From DATFVA01 sp963774455 (lineage in GTDB: Bacteria > Bacteroidota > Ignavibacteria > Ignavibacteriales > Ignavibacteriaceae): 64,000 nucleotides of DNA. The stretch spans positions 186,001-250,000 of the forward strand of contig CAVZFD010000004.1 in NCBI GenBank assembly GCA_963774455.1. Direction: 5' to 3'. Below, piece by piece: positions 17,562 through 26,443 of the stretch; position 1 is the first letter of the stretch; every line of letters starts with the position of its first letter. The translations under genes were made by a program, and so were the position numbers. Below the pieces are notes generated by a model. The model was not told the origin of the DNA. It saw only the letters and a list, made by a program, of their open reading frames with translations, and searched no databases.

Positions 17562-17964
17562 ATGTCGAAGATGAATCCCGTTGTACATTTTGAAATGCCT
17601 GCCGAAGACGGAAAAAGGATGACAGAATTTTATACAAAGACTTTCGGTTGGAATATTCAGCAATATGGGTCCCGAGATGGGTGATTACATGGTTGTCTCT
17701 ACCTCAGAGACTGACGAAAAAGGACACCCGTTAAGACCCGGAAATATTGGAGGGGGGTTTTATCCGAAACCGAACGATGGAACAGCTGATCATCCGTCGG
17801 TTGTAATAGCGGTTGATGATATTAATGAATCTATCAAAAAAGTAAAGTCAGGAGGAGGCACTGTACTAGGCAAACCAATGGAAATCCCGGGCGTTGGTAT
17901 GTATGTGTCATTCAAAGATACTGAAGGAAACCGTGTAAGTATACTTCAGCCTTCTGAAATGTGA
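17562..17964 (+). pseudogene. VOC family protein interrupted by a one-base insertion
   Basis: The first frame (ATG at 17562) gives M-N-P-V-V-H-F-E-M-P-A-E-D and F-Y-T-K-T-F-G-W-N-I-Q-Q, then leaves frame and stops at 17682-17684. The second frame resumes at 17665 with G-P-E-M-G-D-Y-M and runs to 17964, ending with the W-independent closing strand G-M-Y-V-S-F-K-D-T-E-G-N-R-V. Removing one T at about 17664 restores a normal VOC protein of about 133 residues. AAGG upstream supports the ATG. Both halves look functional in sequence, so the change is very recent or a sequencing error. Confidence 0.88.
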
Positions 17965-17977
17965 TCAAGGTGGATAG

Positions 17978-18547
17978 ATGAGAAAAGTTGTTTTTTCTAT
18001 TAACAGCACTATCAATGGATTTGCAGATCATACAACCGTAATTGCCGATGAAGAATTGCATGATTTTTTTACGGGATTGCTGAATGAGTTTGACGTTAGT
18101 TTGATGGGAAGAAAAACCTACCAGTTGATGGCAAGCTACTGGCCGGTCGCACACAAAGATCCGGAATGTACTGAGAGCATGAAAAGATTTGCTGATAAAT
18201 TTAATGCGATGAAGAAAATAATTTTTTCAAATACTCTTAAGAATGTTGAATGGCAGAATTCGGTTCTTGCTAAGAAAGATCTTCTCTCGACGGTTCTTGA
18301 ACTAAAAAAAGAAAACGGGAAAAGCATTTCTGCCGGAAGCATAAACATTGCCGGGCAGCTATTTAAGCATAATCTCATTGATGAGTTCTGGTTCGTTATT
18401 CATCCCGTAATAGCGGGTACAGGCCCCCGATTATTTGAGGGGATTATTAATGTAAATAATCTTCAACTGATAGATTCAAAGAAATTTAACTCCGGGGCCT
18501 TCGCTCTACATTATAAAAAACCGGAAGGTGAAAGAGCTAATGTTTAA
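17978..18547 (+). CDS. dihydrofolate reductase family (RibD C-terminal) protein, second copy
   Basis: A 189-residue DHFR-fold protein with the layout of the gene at 16883 but clearly diverged. It has F-S-I-N-S-T-I-N-G-F-A-D at the N-terminus, S-L-M-G-R-K-T-Y-Q-L-M near residues 46-56, G-S-I-N-I-A-G-Q-L in the nucleotide-binding loop, and H-P-V-I-A-G-T-G-P-R-L-F near 148-159. It begins 13 bases after the broken VOC gene. Two such proteins in a single operon suggest paired reductases for related substrates, but this cannot be proved from sequence. Confidence 0.9.
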   Translation: MRKVVFSINSTINGFADHTTVIADEELHDFFTGLLNEFDVSLMGRKTYQLMASYWPVAHKDPECTESMKRFADKFNAMKKIIFSNTLKNVEWQNSVLAKKDLLSTVLELKKENGKSISAGSINIAGQLFKHNLIDEFWFVIHPVIAGTGPRLFEGIINVNNLQLIDSKKFNSGAFALHYKKPEGERANV

Positions 18548-18568
18548 AATAAAAATCGAAGGCGAAAT

Positions 18569-18865
18569 ATGTATCTAATAAGAGATGTTTTTCATGCAAA
18601 ACCGGGGAAGGCAAAAGAACTGGTGAATAAATTTAAACAAGCTTTACCATTTATGGAAAGGCAGGGGATGAAAGGTTCTAAGGTGATGACAGACATTGCC
18701 GCAACTTACTGGACAGTCGTATTTGAATCTGAAATAGAAGACCTTGGAAATTTTGCAAAGGAACTCCGAGGAGGAGTGACCATGGATCCAGAGCTCGTTA
18801 AAATTATGGAGGGATACATGGACCTGGTTACCGGCGGATACCGTGAAATATTCCTGATTGAATGA
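18569..18865 (+). CDS. small dimeric alpha/beta-barrel-like protein
   Basis: A 98-residue protein. The opening R-D-V-F-H-A-K-P-G-K-A-K-E-L-V-N-K-F-K, a second W-T-V-V-F-E-S-E strand and a terminal Y-R-E-I-F strand suggest the dimeric alpha/beta barrel (ABM/NIPSNAP-like) fold seen in small monooxygenases and unknown-function proteins. No catalytic residues can be named. It is last in the cluster, 21 bases after the second DHFR-like gene. Confidence 0.75.
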   Translation: MYLIRDVFHAKPGKAKELVNKFKQALPFMERQGMKGSKVMTDIAATYWTVVFESEIEDLGNFAKELRGGVTMDPELVKIMEGYMDLVTGGYREIFLIE

Positions 18866-18897
18866 GTTAAAATAATCCGGAGTCAGATCAGGATAGC

Positions 18898-19958
18898 TTA
18901 AAACCTGAGGCTGCCGATGGATATCCTGAATGGATACATCAGGTAGAACCGTGTGATATTATTCTTAAATTCGATTGCCGGCGAAGGGAATTTAATATAA
19001 TTGAGCGACTGCCTGAACCAGTTCCAGAACCAGCCTCCCTCAGGCAGAAGTTTTACAAGGTTATAGTCCAATCCGATCATATATCTCCGCGTTGCCAGCT
19101 GATCAGGGGGACCGTTTGATGTTGAGGCTGCATCTATCGCGTCAGCACCGTAACCGAAAGAAATATCCAGCCATGGAACCCAGTATTTTTTCATTTTTTC
19201 CGGAAGGATGTTATATACGTTCACCGACCACCAGAAAGTTGAGCTGTTATAATCATCTATGAAGGTTCTGGGCCTGGTGCTGAGTACCGGTTTGCCGGTC
19301 CATTCGGAAGGTATATACTGCCACTTCGGAGTTATATTCTGAAGTGCAGGTACATAATGTTGTGCAAGAAAAAACAGGGAGCCGGCAGCATCTGCATACC
19401 AGTCGGAAGGACTGAATCCCCAGCTTGTAGCAAACCCGTCTTCTGTTTCTACGTATGTCTGGTATGCAATTCCCAGAGCTGTTCCCCATATTGTTCCATC
19501 GTCCCAGGAAAAGCCGGAAGCAATCATACCTTCGCTTAACAAGATAAGAGATGAGATATCCACCGTAAAAATGTCCAGCCTTATCAACCTGAAGCGCGTA
19601 GACCCAGTCCTCTTCAAAATGAAAACTGCCGCGGTCTTTACTCCACCATGCGTTAGCCTGGTGAAAATGAAGCCAGGTTGCAGTACCGAGATAAATACCG
19701 CCAAGTATTGCCGCGCTTGTCGGCCTTATCTCTGTTTTTGCATTGGGGAGCATACCGTCAAGAGTATATCTTCTTTCGCCTGCGTATGTAAATTTTTCTG
19801 CAGAGAGATAGAGTGAAGGAGTGGTTTGCCAGGATCCGGGAAAGGGTGTCGGAATTCTGTCCAAAGCTGATTGTTGAAACAAGCTGAATAATCAGCAGGA
19901 TATTAGTGATGAAAGAAATACCTGGATAACTAGTCCTGTTAATTAGTACGCGTTTCAA
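18898..19958 (-). pseudogene. DUF2279 (YfiM-like) envelope protein with two frameshifts
   Basis: Three overlapping frames together spell one protein. A TTG start at 19958 gives a signal peptide (about 1-33). A shift around 19815-19850 then leads to a frame with S-A-A-I-L-G-G-I-Y-L-G and D-K-A-G-H-F-Y-G-G-Y. A second shift near 19538 leads to W-Y-A-D-A-A-G-S, then a beta-rich tail ending in a Phe as outer-membrane proteins do. D-K-x-G-H-F and D-W-x-A-D-A-x-G are the DUF2279/YfiM hallmarks. The start codon overlaps the stop of the upstream barrel gene by 3 bases, implying coupled translation. Conservation across the lesions leaves recent decay or assembly error open. Confidence 0.82.
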
Positions 19959-20536
19959 TATTCACCCAGCTTAAGCGTCAATATACCGGTTACTCCTTGC
20001 AAATCGTTCCGTGAAACATCATAGACATCAGTGTAAGATGATATCATGCGGTAACTTATCCCCGCATCTGCATGAAGCCAATCATTAAGCTTCACTTCAA
20101 AACTTACCTGAGGTTCCCAGACCAGCAAATTACGATTCGAGAATTTTGTGTTTTTATCCTTCAGATAGAAATTTATTCCTCCGCTGCCTAAAAACATACT
20201 TAAACTCAGGTTATATGTACTTTCATAAAAGAGTAAGTATTCGAATTCCAATCCTCCGTAATTAAAGTCAACCAGCAGTTCCTCACCGGCAGGCTGTACC
20301 ATATAGTCTGAATTTACCTCATTTACCAGGGTATAATAACCGGCGCCAAGAACAAGTTTTTTATTAATTATCCATCCTGCTCTGCCCCCCGTTATTAATC
20401 CTGTATGACCTGAAATCTTTGTAAACTTTAATACAGGTGCGGCAAAAGCCCCGTTATCACTGCTTTGTGCAGAAGCAGAAGATGAAAAAAGCGCCGCCAG
20501 TACTGATAAAACGAAAAATAATTTCTTCTGTATTAT
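19955..20536 (-). CDS. outer-membrane beta-barrel-like protein lacking a canonical start codon
   Basis: One open frame runs from an in-frame stop at 20561-20563 down to 19955. It encodes a typical signal peptide (K-K-L-F-F-V-L-S-V-L-A-A-L-F, then S-A-S-A-Q) followed by about 165 residues of alternating strands with G-x-G-Y-Y and many aromatic positions, the look of a small outer-membrane barrel. No ATG, GTG or TTG precedes the signal peptide: the codons before K-K-L are ATC-ATA-ATA-CAG. The only ATG (20302) lies after the signal peptide and would give a truncated, non-exported product. Either an ATA/ATC start is used or the start was mutated. The end at 20536 is nominal. Confidence 0.65.
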   Translation of the reverse strand: MIQKKLFFVLSVLAALFSSSASAQSSDNGAFAAPVLKFTKISGHTGLITGGRAGWIINKKLVLGAGYYTLVNEVNSDYMVQPAGEELLVDFNYGGLEFEYLLFYESTYNLSLSMFLGSGGINFYLKDKNTKFSNRNLLVWEPQVSFEVKLNDWLHADAGISYRMISSYTDVYDVSRNDLQGVTGILTLKLGEY

Positions 20537-20697
20537 GATCTGATATTTCCCTGAATAATTTTAATTTTTATGGTCTTAAGATAAATTTTCTTTTGGATCC
20601 AAAACAGTATAAAAAATGAGTTGTTACAATTTTTCAAATATTATTCTATTAATTCCTATATTCATTTCAATTTCCCAATATTTAATAAAAGCAGCAG

Positions 20698-22014
20698 ATG
20701 AAGGTACTTAAATTCGGCGGTACATCGGTAGGATCAGCACAGCGCATGAAAGAGGTGGCCGGTCTTATTTCCGGGAATGATAAAAAAATTATCGTTCTCT
20801 CGGCTATGGCCGGAACAACAAATAAACTTGTTGAAATTGCAGGTTATCTTTATGCGAAAGAGAATGAAAAGGCTGTTCAGGCAATAGAAGAACTTGAAAC
20901 GGTTTATTCGGGTGTTGTTAAGGAACTTTTTTCTTCAGAGGAGTACCTGGATAAATCCCGGGAATTGCTCTTATCTCATTTCAATTATATAAAGTCATTT
21001 ACACAGGATATCTTTACACGTTACGAAGAACGGGCAGTGCTTGCACAGGGAGAGCTAATATCAACAGCGTTATTTCAGTTTTACCTGGAGGAAAATAAAG
21101 TAAAATCAGTACTGGTTCCGGCATTGAATTTTATGAGGATCGATACCAACCAGGAGCCTGATAATTTCTACATAAAAGAAAACCTCGAGAGGGAGTTATC
21201 GAAATATCCCGGGGATGATCTTTTTATAACTCAGGGGTACATATGCCGCAACCTTTATGGCGAGGTAGATAACCTGAAGAGAGGGGGAAGCGACTATTCG
21301 GCTTCTCTGATAGGCGCGGCCGCCGGCGCAAAAGAGATACAGATATGGACAGATATCAGCGGGATGCATAATAATGATCCCCGCTTCGTCGACGATACAA
21401 AACCTGTATACAGCCTTACTTTTGATGAAGCTGCAGAGCTTGCTTATTTCGGAGCAAAAATACTGCATCCTTCAAGCATCCTCCCTGCACAGCAGAAGGG
21501 AATACCTGTCAGATTGAAAAACACTATGCAGCCTGATGATGAGGGAACACTGATATCTTCAGATTCTACGGGCGGGGGCATAAAGGCAATTGCAGCTAAA
21601 GACGGTATCACAGCCGTAAAGATCAAATCAGGCAGAATGCTCATGGCATATGGTTTCCTGAGAAAGGTTTTTGAGGTATTTGAGAGGTACAGGACACCAA
21701 TAGATATGATCTCAACATCAGAGGTTTCTGTTTCACTCACAATCGATGATACAACCTATCTGGATAAGATAATTGAAGAGCTTAAGGTATATGGTTCTGT
21801 GGATATATCTGAGGAAAATACTATAGTGTGCCTTGTCGGAAATACAATAGTTGAACAGAAAGGGCATATCAGTAAAATTTTTGAAGCGCTTAAGCATATT
21901 TCTGTCAGGATGATTTCATACGGCGGCAGCAGACACAGCATCTCTCTGTTGATAAAATCAGGAGACAAAAAAGAAGTCCTTCAGTCGCTTCATACTAACT
22001 TGTTTTCGGATTAG
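20698..22014 (+). CDS. lysC: aspartate kinase
   Basis: A 438-residue aspartokinase, catalysing ATP-dependent phosphorylation of aspartate, the first step towards lysine, threonine and methionine. The kinase motif K-F-G-G-T-S-V-G-S is at 5-13, R-G-G-S-D-Y-S-A near 199-206, and the A-K-I-L-H-P block near 253. Two ACT-type regulatory repeats occupy about 300-438. No fused homoserine dehydrogenase is present, so it is monofunctional. lysA follows after 3 bases, which suggests the lysine branch. Feedback control through the ACT domains is usual for the family; I see no lysine riboswitch upstream. Confidence 0.96.
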   Translation: MKVLKFGGTSVGSAQRMKEVAGLISGNDKKIIVLSAMAGTTNKLVEIAGYLYAKENEKAVQAIEELETVYSGVVKELFSSEEYLDKSRELLLSHFNYIKSFTQDIFTRYEERAVLAQGELISTALFQFYLEENKVKSVLVPALNFMRIDTNQEPDNFYIKENLERELSKYPGDDLFITQGYICRNLYGEVDNLKRGGSDYSASLIGAAAGAKEIQIWTDISGMHNNDPRFVDDTKPVYSLTFDEAAELAYFGAKILHPSSILPAQQKGIPVRLKNTMQPDDEGTLISSDSTGGGIKAIAAKDGITAVKIKSGRMLMAYGFLRKVFEVFERYRTPIDMISTSEVSVSLTIDDTTYLDKIIEELKVYGSVDISEENTIVCLVGNTIVEQKGHISKIFEALKHISVRMISYGGSRHSISLLIKSGDKKEVLQSLHTNLFSD

Positions 22015-22017
22015 GCC

Positions 22018-23172
22018 ATGTTTGATCAGGAGATTGTAAATAAATTCAGAGAAATAAAAACTCCGTTCTATTACTACGATACGGATCTGTTAAGAACGAC
22101 ATTGGCCTCTGTAAAAGGGGAGATTGATGCTTACGGCTATGAGGTTCATTATGCTGTTAAAGCTAATGCTAACCGCAAGATTCTGAATATTATAACTGAA
22201 TACGGATTCGGGGCAGACTGTGTAAGCGGTAATGAAATAATAAGGTCTCTTGAAACAGGGTTTCCGCCTGAACAAATTGTCTTTGCCGGTGTGGGAAAAT
22301 CGGATGAAGAAATCATCACAGGGCTGGACAACAATATCTTCTGCTTCAATTGTGAATCCCTGCAGGAAATAGGGGTAATTAATGATCTGGCCGGTAGAAG
22401 AAATAAAAAAGCCTTCATTGCTTTAAGGATAAATCCTAATATTGATCCTAAAACTCATCATTATATTACAACAGGGTTAGAAGAAAATAAATTCGGTATT
22501 AATCGCTGGGAGCTTGAGAAGATCATTAATGCGCTGAAGAAATTTAATAATATAAATCTTATTGGACTTCATTTTCATATAGGTTCGCAGATTACTGATC
22601 TTGAAATATTTAAAAGTCTGTGCCTCCACGTTAATGAAATACAGGATTGGTTTGCAAAACACAATATAGATTTTCAGCATCTGAATGTTGGAGGGGGATT
22701 GGGCGTGAATTATGAGCAGCCTGATGAATATCCCGTTAATGATTTCGGGTCATTCTTCAAGATATTTCATGATATCCTTGATTTAAGACAGGGACAAAAG
22801 CTTCATTTTGAACTGGGCCGTGCTCTTATCGCCCAATGCGGAAGTTTGATCACAAAGGTGTTGTATGTTAAAGAAGGCGTTAATACTGATTTTATAATTC
22901 TGGATGCCGGGATGACCGAACTGATCCGTCCAGCTCTCTACCAGGCTTATCATAAAGTTGAAAACCTGACCTCGGGAGGGGGGAGCAAAAAATATGATGT
23001 TGTCGGTCCAATTTGTGAATCATCAGATACATTTGGAAAAGCCATGTTGCTTCCGGAAACAAGACGCGGCGATATATTTGCTATAAGAACAACCGGAGCC
23101 TATGGTGAGGTAATGTCGTCTCAATATAACCTGAGAGATCTGCCTAAATCAGTTTTCTCAGATGAAATTTAA
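22018..23172 (+). CDS. lysA: diaminopimelate decarboxylase
   Basis: A 384-residue fold-type III PLP enzyme converting meso-diaminopimelate to lysine. The PLP lysine is K48 in H-Y-A-V-K-A-N. G-L-H-F-H-I-G-S-Q is near residues 183-191, G-G-G-L-G-V-N-Y near 222-229, and the C-E-S-S-D-T substrate and dimer motif near 328-333, followed by G-A-Y-G. The motif set is that of DapDC rather than arginine or ornithine decarboxylase. It is translated immediately after lysC, forming a two-gene lysine unit. Confidence 0.96.
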   Translation: MFDQEIVNKFREIKTPFYYYDTDLLRTTLASVKGEIDAYGYEVHYAVKANANRKILNIITEYGFGADCVSGNEIIRSLETGFPPEQIVFAGVGKSDEEIITGLDNNIFCFNCESLQEIGVINDLAGRRNKKAFIALRINPNIDPKTHHYITTGLEENKFGINRWELEKIINALKKFNNINLIGLHFHIGSQITDLEIFKSLCLHVNEIQDWFAKHNIDFQHLNVGGGLGVNYEQPDEYPVNDFGSFFKIFHDILDLRQGQKLHFELGRALIAQCGSLITKVLYVKEGVNTDFIILDAGMTELIRPALYQAYHKVENLTSGGGSKKYDVVGPICESSDTFGKAMLLPETRRGDIFAIRTTGAYGEVMSSQYNLRDLPKSVFSDEI

Positions 23173-23203
23173 TTCTAAAATCCCATCTTAGTATAAGGTA
23201 TTC

Positions 23204-23623
23204 ATGAAATATTTCATCAATACAGTATCAAAAGACCACGTTCTGATTGGAAGACACAATGGAATTGTTCAGGCTGGACATGGAAAGGAAGGTCCGCTCC
23301 AGAAGCTTCATAAAGATGATTTTGTAATATTTTATTCACCCAAAACTTTTTTAGGTGACGGTCATCCTCTTCAGACTTTTACTGCGCTTGCGAAAATAAT
23401 AGATGATACTATCTATCAGGTATCCCTGAGTGAAACTTTTAAACCCTTCAGAAGAAAGGCCGAGTATCTTAATTGCGCTGAGACACCAATCCGTCCCCTT
23501 ATCGTGGAACTGGAGTTTATAGAAAATAAAAAATCATGGGGTTATAAATTCCGTTTAGGACTTTTTGAGATAGACGAGCATGATTTTTGGCTGATTGCAC
23601 AGAGTATGAGTGCCCGATTATAA
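23204..23623 (+). CDS. EVE domain protein (UPF0310)
   Basis: A 139-residue protein that is one complete EVE (PUA-like) domain. It opens with Y-F-I-N-T-V-S-K-D-H, has G-D-F-V-I-F-Y-S-P-like K-D-D-F-V-I-F-Y-S-P near residues 45-53, and ends with the L-G-L-F-E-I-D-E-H-D-F block. EVE domains recognise modified bases in RNA or DNA and often accompany modification-dependent restriction. Here the neighbours are lysA and a tiny membrane peptide, so the context does not suggest defence. Function unassigned. Confidence 0.9.
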   Translation: MKYFINTVSKDHVLIGRHNGIVQAGHGKEGPLQKLHKDDFVIFYSPKTFLGDGHPLQTFTALAKIIDDTIYQVSLSETFKPFRRKAEYLNCAETPIRPLIVELEFIENKKSWGYKFRLGLFEIDEHDFWLIAQSMSARL

Positions 23624-23678
23624 GAAATGCTTGCTAAATTAAGAGATTTAAACCATATTAAGTGCGGAGGATTTAATT

Positions 23679-23774
23679 ATGGAACTATTTTTTAACTCAT
23701 TCCTGTTAATGTTTATTTCCGCATTGATCGTGATGTTCGCTCTTAGCCTTTATTTGTATCTCTATCTCGACTAA
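23679..23774 (+). CDS. 31-residue single-pass membrane peptide
   Basis: An ATG at 23679 with GGAGG 8 bases upstream opens a 31-codon frame. It is one hydrophobic helix (residues about 4-28) that ends in several Tyr/Leu pairs and Asp. The clear ribosome-binding site and uninterrupted hydrophobicity support a real small protein. It resembles short cytochrome-oxidase-type or leader-like membrane peptides only in size. Its stop is 2 bases before the convergent DUF3298 gene end. Confidence 0.55.
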   Translation: MELFFNSFLLMFISALIVMFALSLYLYLYLD

Positions 23775-23776
23775 GA

Positions 23777-24913
23777 TTATTTGAGCATCTTTTCAAGCGG
23801 ACTGTCATCACGGATGATGTCCCTGATTTCTGACCAAGGGATAAATACTTCGGGTGCCCCGAGCACATAGGCCCCTGCCTCATATGGATTAAATTGGAAT
23901 TTTATTCCACCTTTATACAGGTCGAAGTTATTATTCAGGGCAAATCCTTTTTCAAATCCAAAAAATCCCTGGTCATAAAGTGATTGTGAAGGGTCTGCCT
24001 GGTAGTGTTCTCTGAATATTTTCTCCCCTACCTCATTTAACTTTGATTTATAGTCTCCTTTAAAAATATCCCCAAGGCTAATCTTTTCTCCATTTTCAAG
24101 GTTAAAGCTGAAAAGTGAAAAAGATGAATTACCGTGAGCTCCGCCAGTATATATATACTCACTTATCTCCAGACTAAGTACATTGTCGGAATTAAAAGCA
24201 ATACTGGTAAACTGGTTGTTCTCATATACGGGTTTATAGTCTCTGAAATTTTCTGAATCCGCTTCGATCTCGGTACGGTAATCAGCAATGAAAGATTCCA
24301 TCCTGTCATTTATATCAGTATAACCATTATCTCCCTGCATCGAACCATTCACATAAAAATCCAAAATGAATGAATTTATTTTCTGCTGTACTGTCTCATC
24401 CGGAAAGTCTGTCATAACAGGATAGCTCAGTTCACTTGAAGCAGCAAAATCTGCGAAATCCGACTCCCCGTAATTCTCATGTAATTCCTTTATATCAAAA
24501 TTTGCACTTCCGGGGGGATAATTTTCTTTAAGCATAAATTTATAGATTTCGCTGGAATCGGAATTTACCCAGCTGCCCTCAATTTCACCAGGAGAGGTAA
24601 ATTTTCCGTCAAAAATTCCCGTAATTATTGTATTATACTCTTCATCATACCCGCCTTCTTCCTCTATGTGAATACTCCCGTCATCTCTCATATAACTGTA
24701 GTACTGGAAATATATGGGCTCACCGATATTATTGTAGAAATAGTTGCCGTCAAGTGTGGAATCCATTCGCGTAAGATTCATCTGAATATTAAGTGAATCG
24801 TTGATTCTACCTTCGAACCTCTTATAAAAATAATCCGGCATATTCAGTGAACTCTGCGAGAGGATAAATTCCGGACATAAAAATAGCAGAAGAAAGACAA
24901 ACAGTTTTTTCAT
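23777..24913 (-). CDS. exported DUF3298/DUF4163 (RsiV-like) domain protein
   Basis: About 378 residues with an N-terminal signal peptide (K-K-L-F-V-F-L-L-L-F-L-C-P, cleavage around L-S-Q). The N-terminal 150 residues form a beta-rich region (G-x-Y-F-Y-N, G-S-W-V-N-S). The C-terminal half holds DUF4163 then DUF3298, with Y-T-G-G-A-H-G-N and the ending P-Y-E-x-G-A-Y-V-L-G-A-P-E-V-x-I-P-W. Peptidoglycan or lysozyme recognition is known for RsiV, but most members are uncharacterised lipoproteins. The ATG at 24913 is preferred over 24934, which overlaps the upstream gene and delays the signal peptide. Confidence 0.88.
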   Translation of the reverse strand: MKKLFVFLLLFLCPEFILSQSSLNMPDYFYKRFEGRINDSLNIQMNLTRMDSTLDGNYFYNNIGEPIYFQYYSYMRDDGSIHIEEEGGYDEEYNTIITGIFDGKFTSPGEIEGSWVNSDSSEIYKFMLKENYPPGSANFDIKELHENYGESDFADFAASSELSYPVMTDFPDETVQQKINSFILDFYVNGSMQGDNGYTDINDRMESFIADYRTEIEADSENFRDYKPVYENNQFTSIAFNSDNVLSLEISEYIYTGGAHGNSSFSLFSFNLENGEKISLGDIFKGDYKSKLNEVGEKIFREHYQADPSQSLYDQGFFGFEKGFALNNNFDLYKGGIKFQFNPYEAGAYVLGAPEVFIPWSEIRDIIRDDSPLEKMLK

Positions 24914-24923
24914 GAGGTTTCTT

Positions 24924-25874
24924 TCAGACTTCAAGTTTCATCTTAATTGTACACCGCTGATACTTTTCGGGGTGTTCATTAGGAACCTGTTCAAACCCCA
25001 GCTGTTTATACAGGTTCAGGGCTGCAGTAAGTTTGCTGCTCGTCTCAAGAAAAATAACTTTAGCATTTTTTGCTACTGCGAAGCCGATTACTGTAAGTGC
25101 AAGTTTTTTTCCGATCTGCTTTCCCCGGTATTTTTCCGTAACCCCCATCTTCGCAAGCTCATATGTATTTCTATCAGTTTTTATTGCTGCGCATGTACCT
25201 GCTACTTCATTATCATACAATGCAAAGAAAATCTCTCCGCCGTTTTTGATTATTTCTTCAGGAGTGGATAATATTCTTTCGTCTTCGGGTTCGATTGTAA
25301 AATATTTTTTCAGCCATTCTTCGTTTAATCGTTTGAAGTCTTCTTTATACCTGGATTCGAAACTTACGATCCTGACTTCCTTCAATTCTCTTTCTTTTAT
25401 TCTCTCTGAAATCCTGTCGTATATGCTTTTTTGGTTAAGGGTTTCTTCAATTCTGTCGAGCAGAAGCAGCATATCCAGTCCGGTTGAATTTATAACTTCA
25501 GAAGTAACTTCTTCGATATCAGTTAGCAGCGGCCGGATTGATTCAAATGTTTCCCGGCCTTTCGGTGTAAGCGAAATGAGGTTTACGCGTTTATCCTCAC
25601 CGGGCCTGGCCTCAACCAGATGATTTTTCTTCATCTGGCTTACGAATTGAATGATTGCGGGGTGGGTGAACCCTAATGATTGAGCCAGAGATTGGATACT
25701 CATTGTTTCGTTTTTATATAGGGCATACATCGTTGTGAACCATTTGGGCTCAAAATCAAGGTTTCGGTTTTTATAGATCCTGGCTACATCCTGGGAAAGT
25801 CTGTCACCCAGTCTTTTTAACCGGGTGGCCATTCCTAATTCCCCTAATTCTTTAATTAAATCTTCTGCTGCCAT
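24924..25874 (-). CDS. MarR-type regulator fused to a GNAT acetyltransferase
   Basis: A 316-residue two-domain protein. Residues 1-150 are a MarR winged helix (S-I-Q-S-L-A-Q-S-L-G-F-T-H-P-A-I recognition part, then the R-P-G-E-D-K-R-V-N-L wing). Residues about 165-316 are a GNAT acetyltransferase (E-L-A-K-M-G-V-T-E-K-Y-R-G-K-Q-I-G in the acetyl-CoA loop, then L-Y-K-Q-L-G-F). This fusion is a recurrent family; the MarR part may sense a substrate of the acetyltransferase. The gene lies upstream of the DUF3298 gene with overlapping ends, on the same strand. Confidence 0.93.
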   Translation of the reverse strand: MAAEDLIKELGELGMATRLKRLGDRLSQDVARIYKNRNLDFEPKWFTTMYALYKNETMSIQSLAQSLGFTHPAIIQFVSQMKKNHLVEARPGEDKRVNLISLTPKGRETFESIRPLLTDIEEVTSEVINSTGLDMLLLLDRIEETLNQKSIYDRISERIKERELKEVRIVSFESRYKEDFKRLNEEWLKKYFTIEPEDERILSTPEEIIKNGGEIFFALYDNEVAGTCAAIKTDRNTYELAKMGVTEKYRGKQIGKKLALTVIGFAVAKNAKVIFLETSSKLTAALNLYKQLGFEQVPNEHPEKYQRCTIKMKLEV

Positions 25875-25906
25875 AATAGTAATTACTTACGTAATTGATA
25901 TATTAC

Positions 25907-26392
25907 TTATTCTAACTCCAATAGCAAATCAGGAATATTTAGGGCCTCGGTATACATAATTATATTCCCCGATTTATCCTTCTGCCATTCCGGTTCAGGC
26001 CTGTCAGCATAAATCTCAACACCATTTCCATCGGGATCGGTAATGTAGATGGACTCAGATACACCATGGTCTGATGCACCCTCCAGAGGATAGTTTACCT
26101 CCCACAATCTTTTAAATACTTTAGCAAGTTCTTTACGGCTCGGGAGGAGGATGGCAAAATGATATAAACCTGTATGACCTTTAGGCGGGGGTACTGCATC
26201 TTTTCCTGCCCAGGTATTTAATCCTATATGATGATGGTAGCCACCCGCTGATAAAAAAACTGCGGAATCTCCATACCACGCACTTATCTCGAATCCAAGT
26301 AAATCTCTGTAAAATTTCAATGACCGTTCGAGGTCTGACACCGTCAGATGAATATGACCTATCCTTGTTTCAGGATGAATTTTATTTTCCAT
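25907..26392 (-). CDS. VOC family dioxygenase-like protein (CatE-type)
   Basis: A 161-residue protein of the extradiol-dioxygenase half of the VOC superfamily. The metal ligand set is kept: I-G-H-I-H-L-T-V with His near 15, Y-H-F-A-I-L with His near 79-80, and a C-terminal G-V-E-I-Y Glu. H-H-H-I-G-L-N-T-W in the middle is a hallmark of catechol-2,3-dioxygenase-like proteins of the CatE/YfiE type. A ring-cleavage or glyoxalase activity is possible. A separate gene between RidA and the MarR-GNAT gene, same strand. Confidence 0.9.
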   Translation of the reverse strand: MENKIHPETRIGHIHLTVSDLERSLKFYRDLLGFEISAWYGDSAVFLSAGGYHHHIGLNTWAGKDAVPPPKGHTGLYHFAILLPSRKELAKVFKRLWEVNYPLEGASDHGVSESIYITDPDGNGVEIYADRPEPEWQKDKSGNIIMYTEALNIPDLLLELE

Positions 26393-26443
26393 TAATTACT
26401 TTCAGGCATATAAAATTAATTACCTAAAGATAATAAAGTTGTA

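Noticed and set aside
20561..20697. Possible lysine riboswitch before lysC
   Set aside because: The 137-base region is AT-rich and lacks the length and conserved helices of the L-box.
23204..23623. EVE protein as part of a modification-dependent restriction system
   Set aside because: No nuclease, helicase or McrB/C-like partner adjoins it; neighbours are lysA and a tiny peptide.
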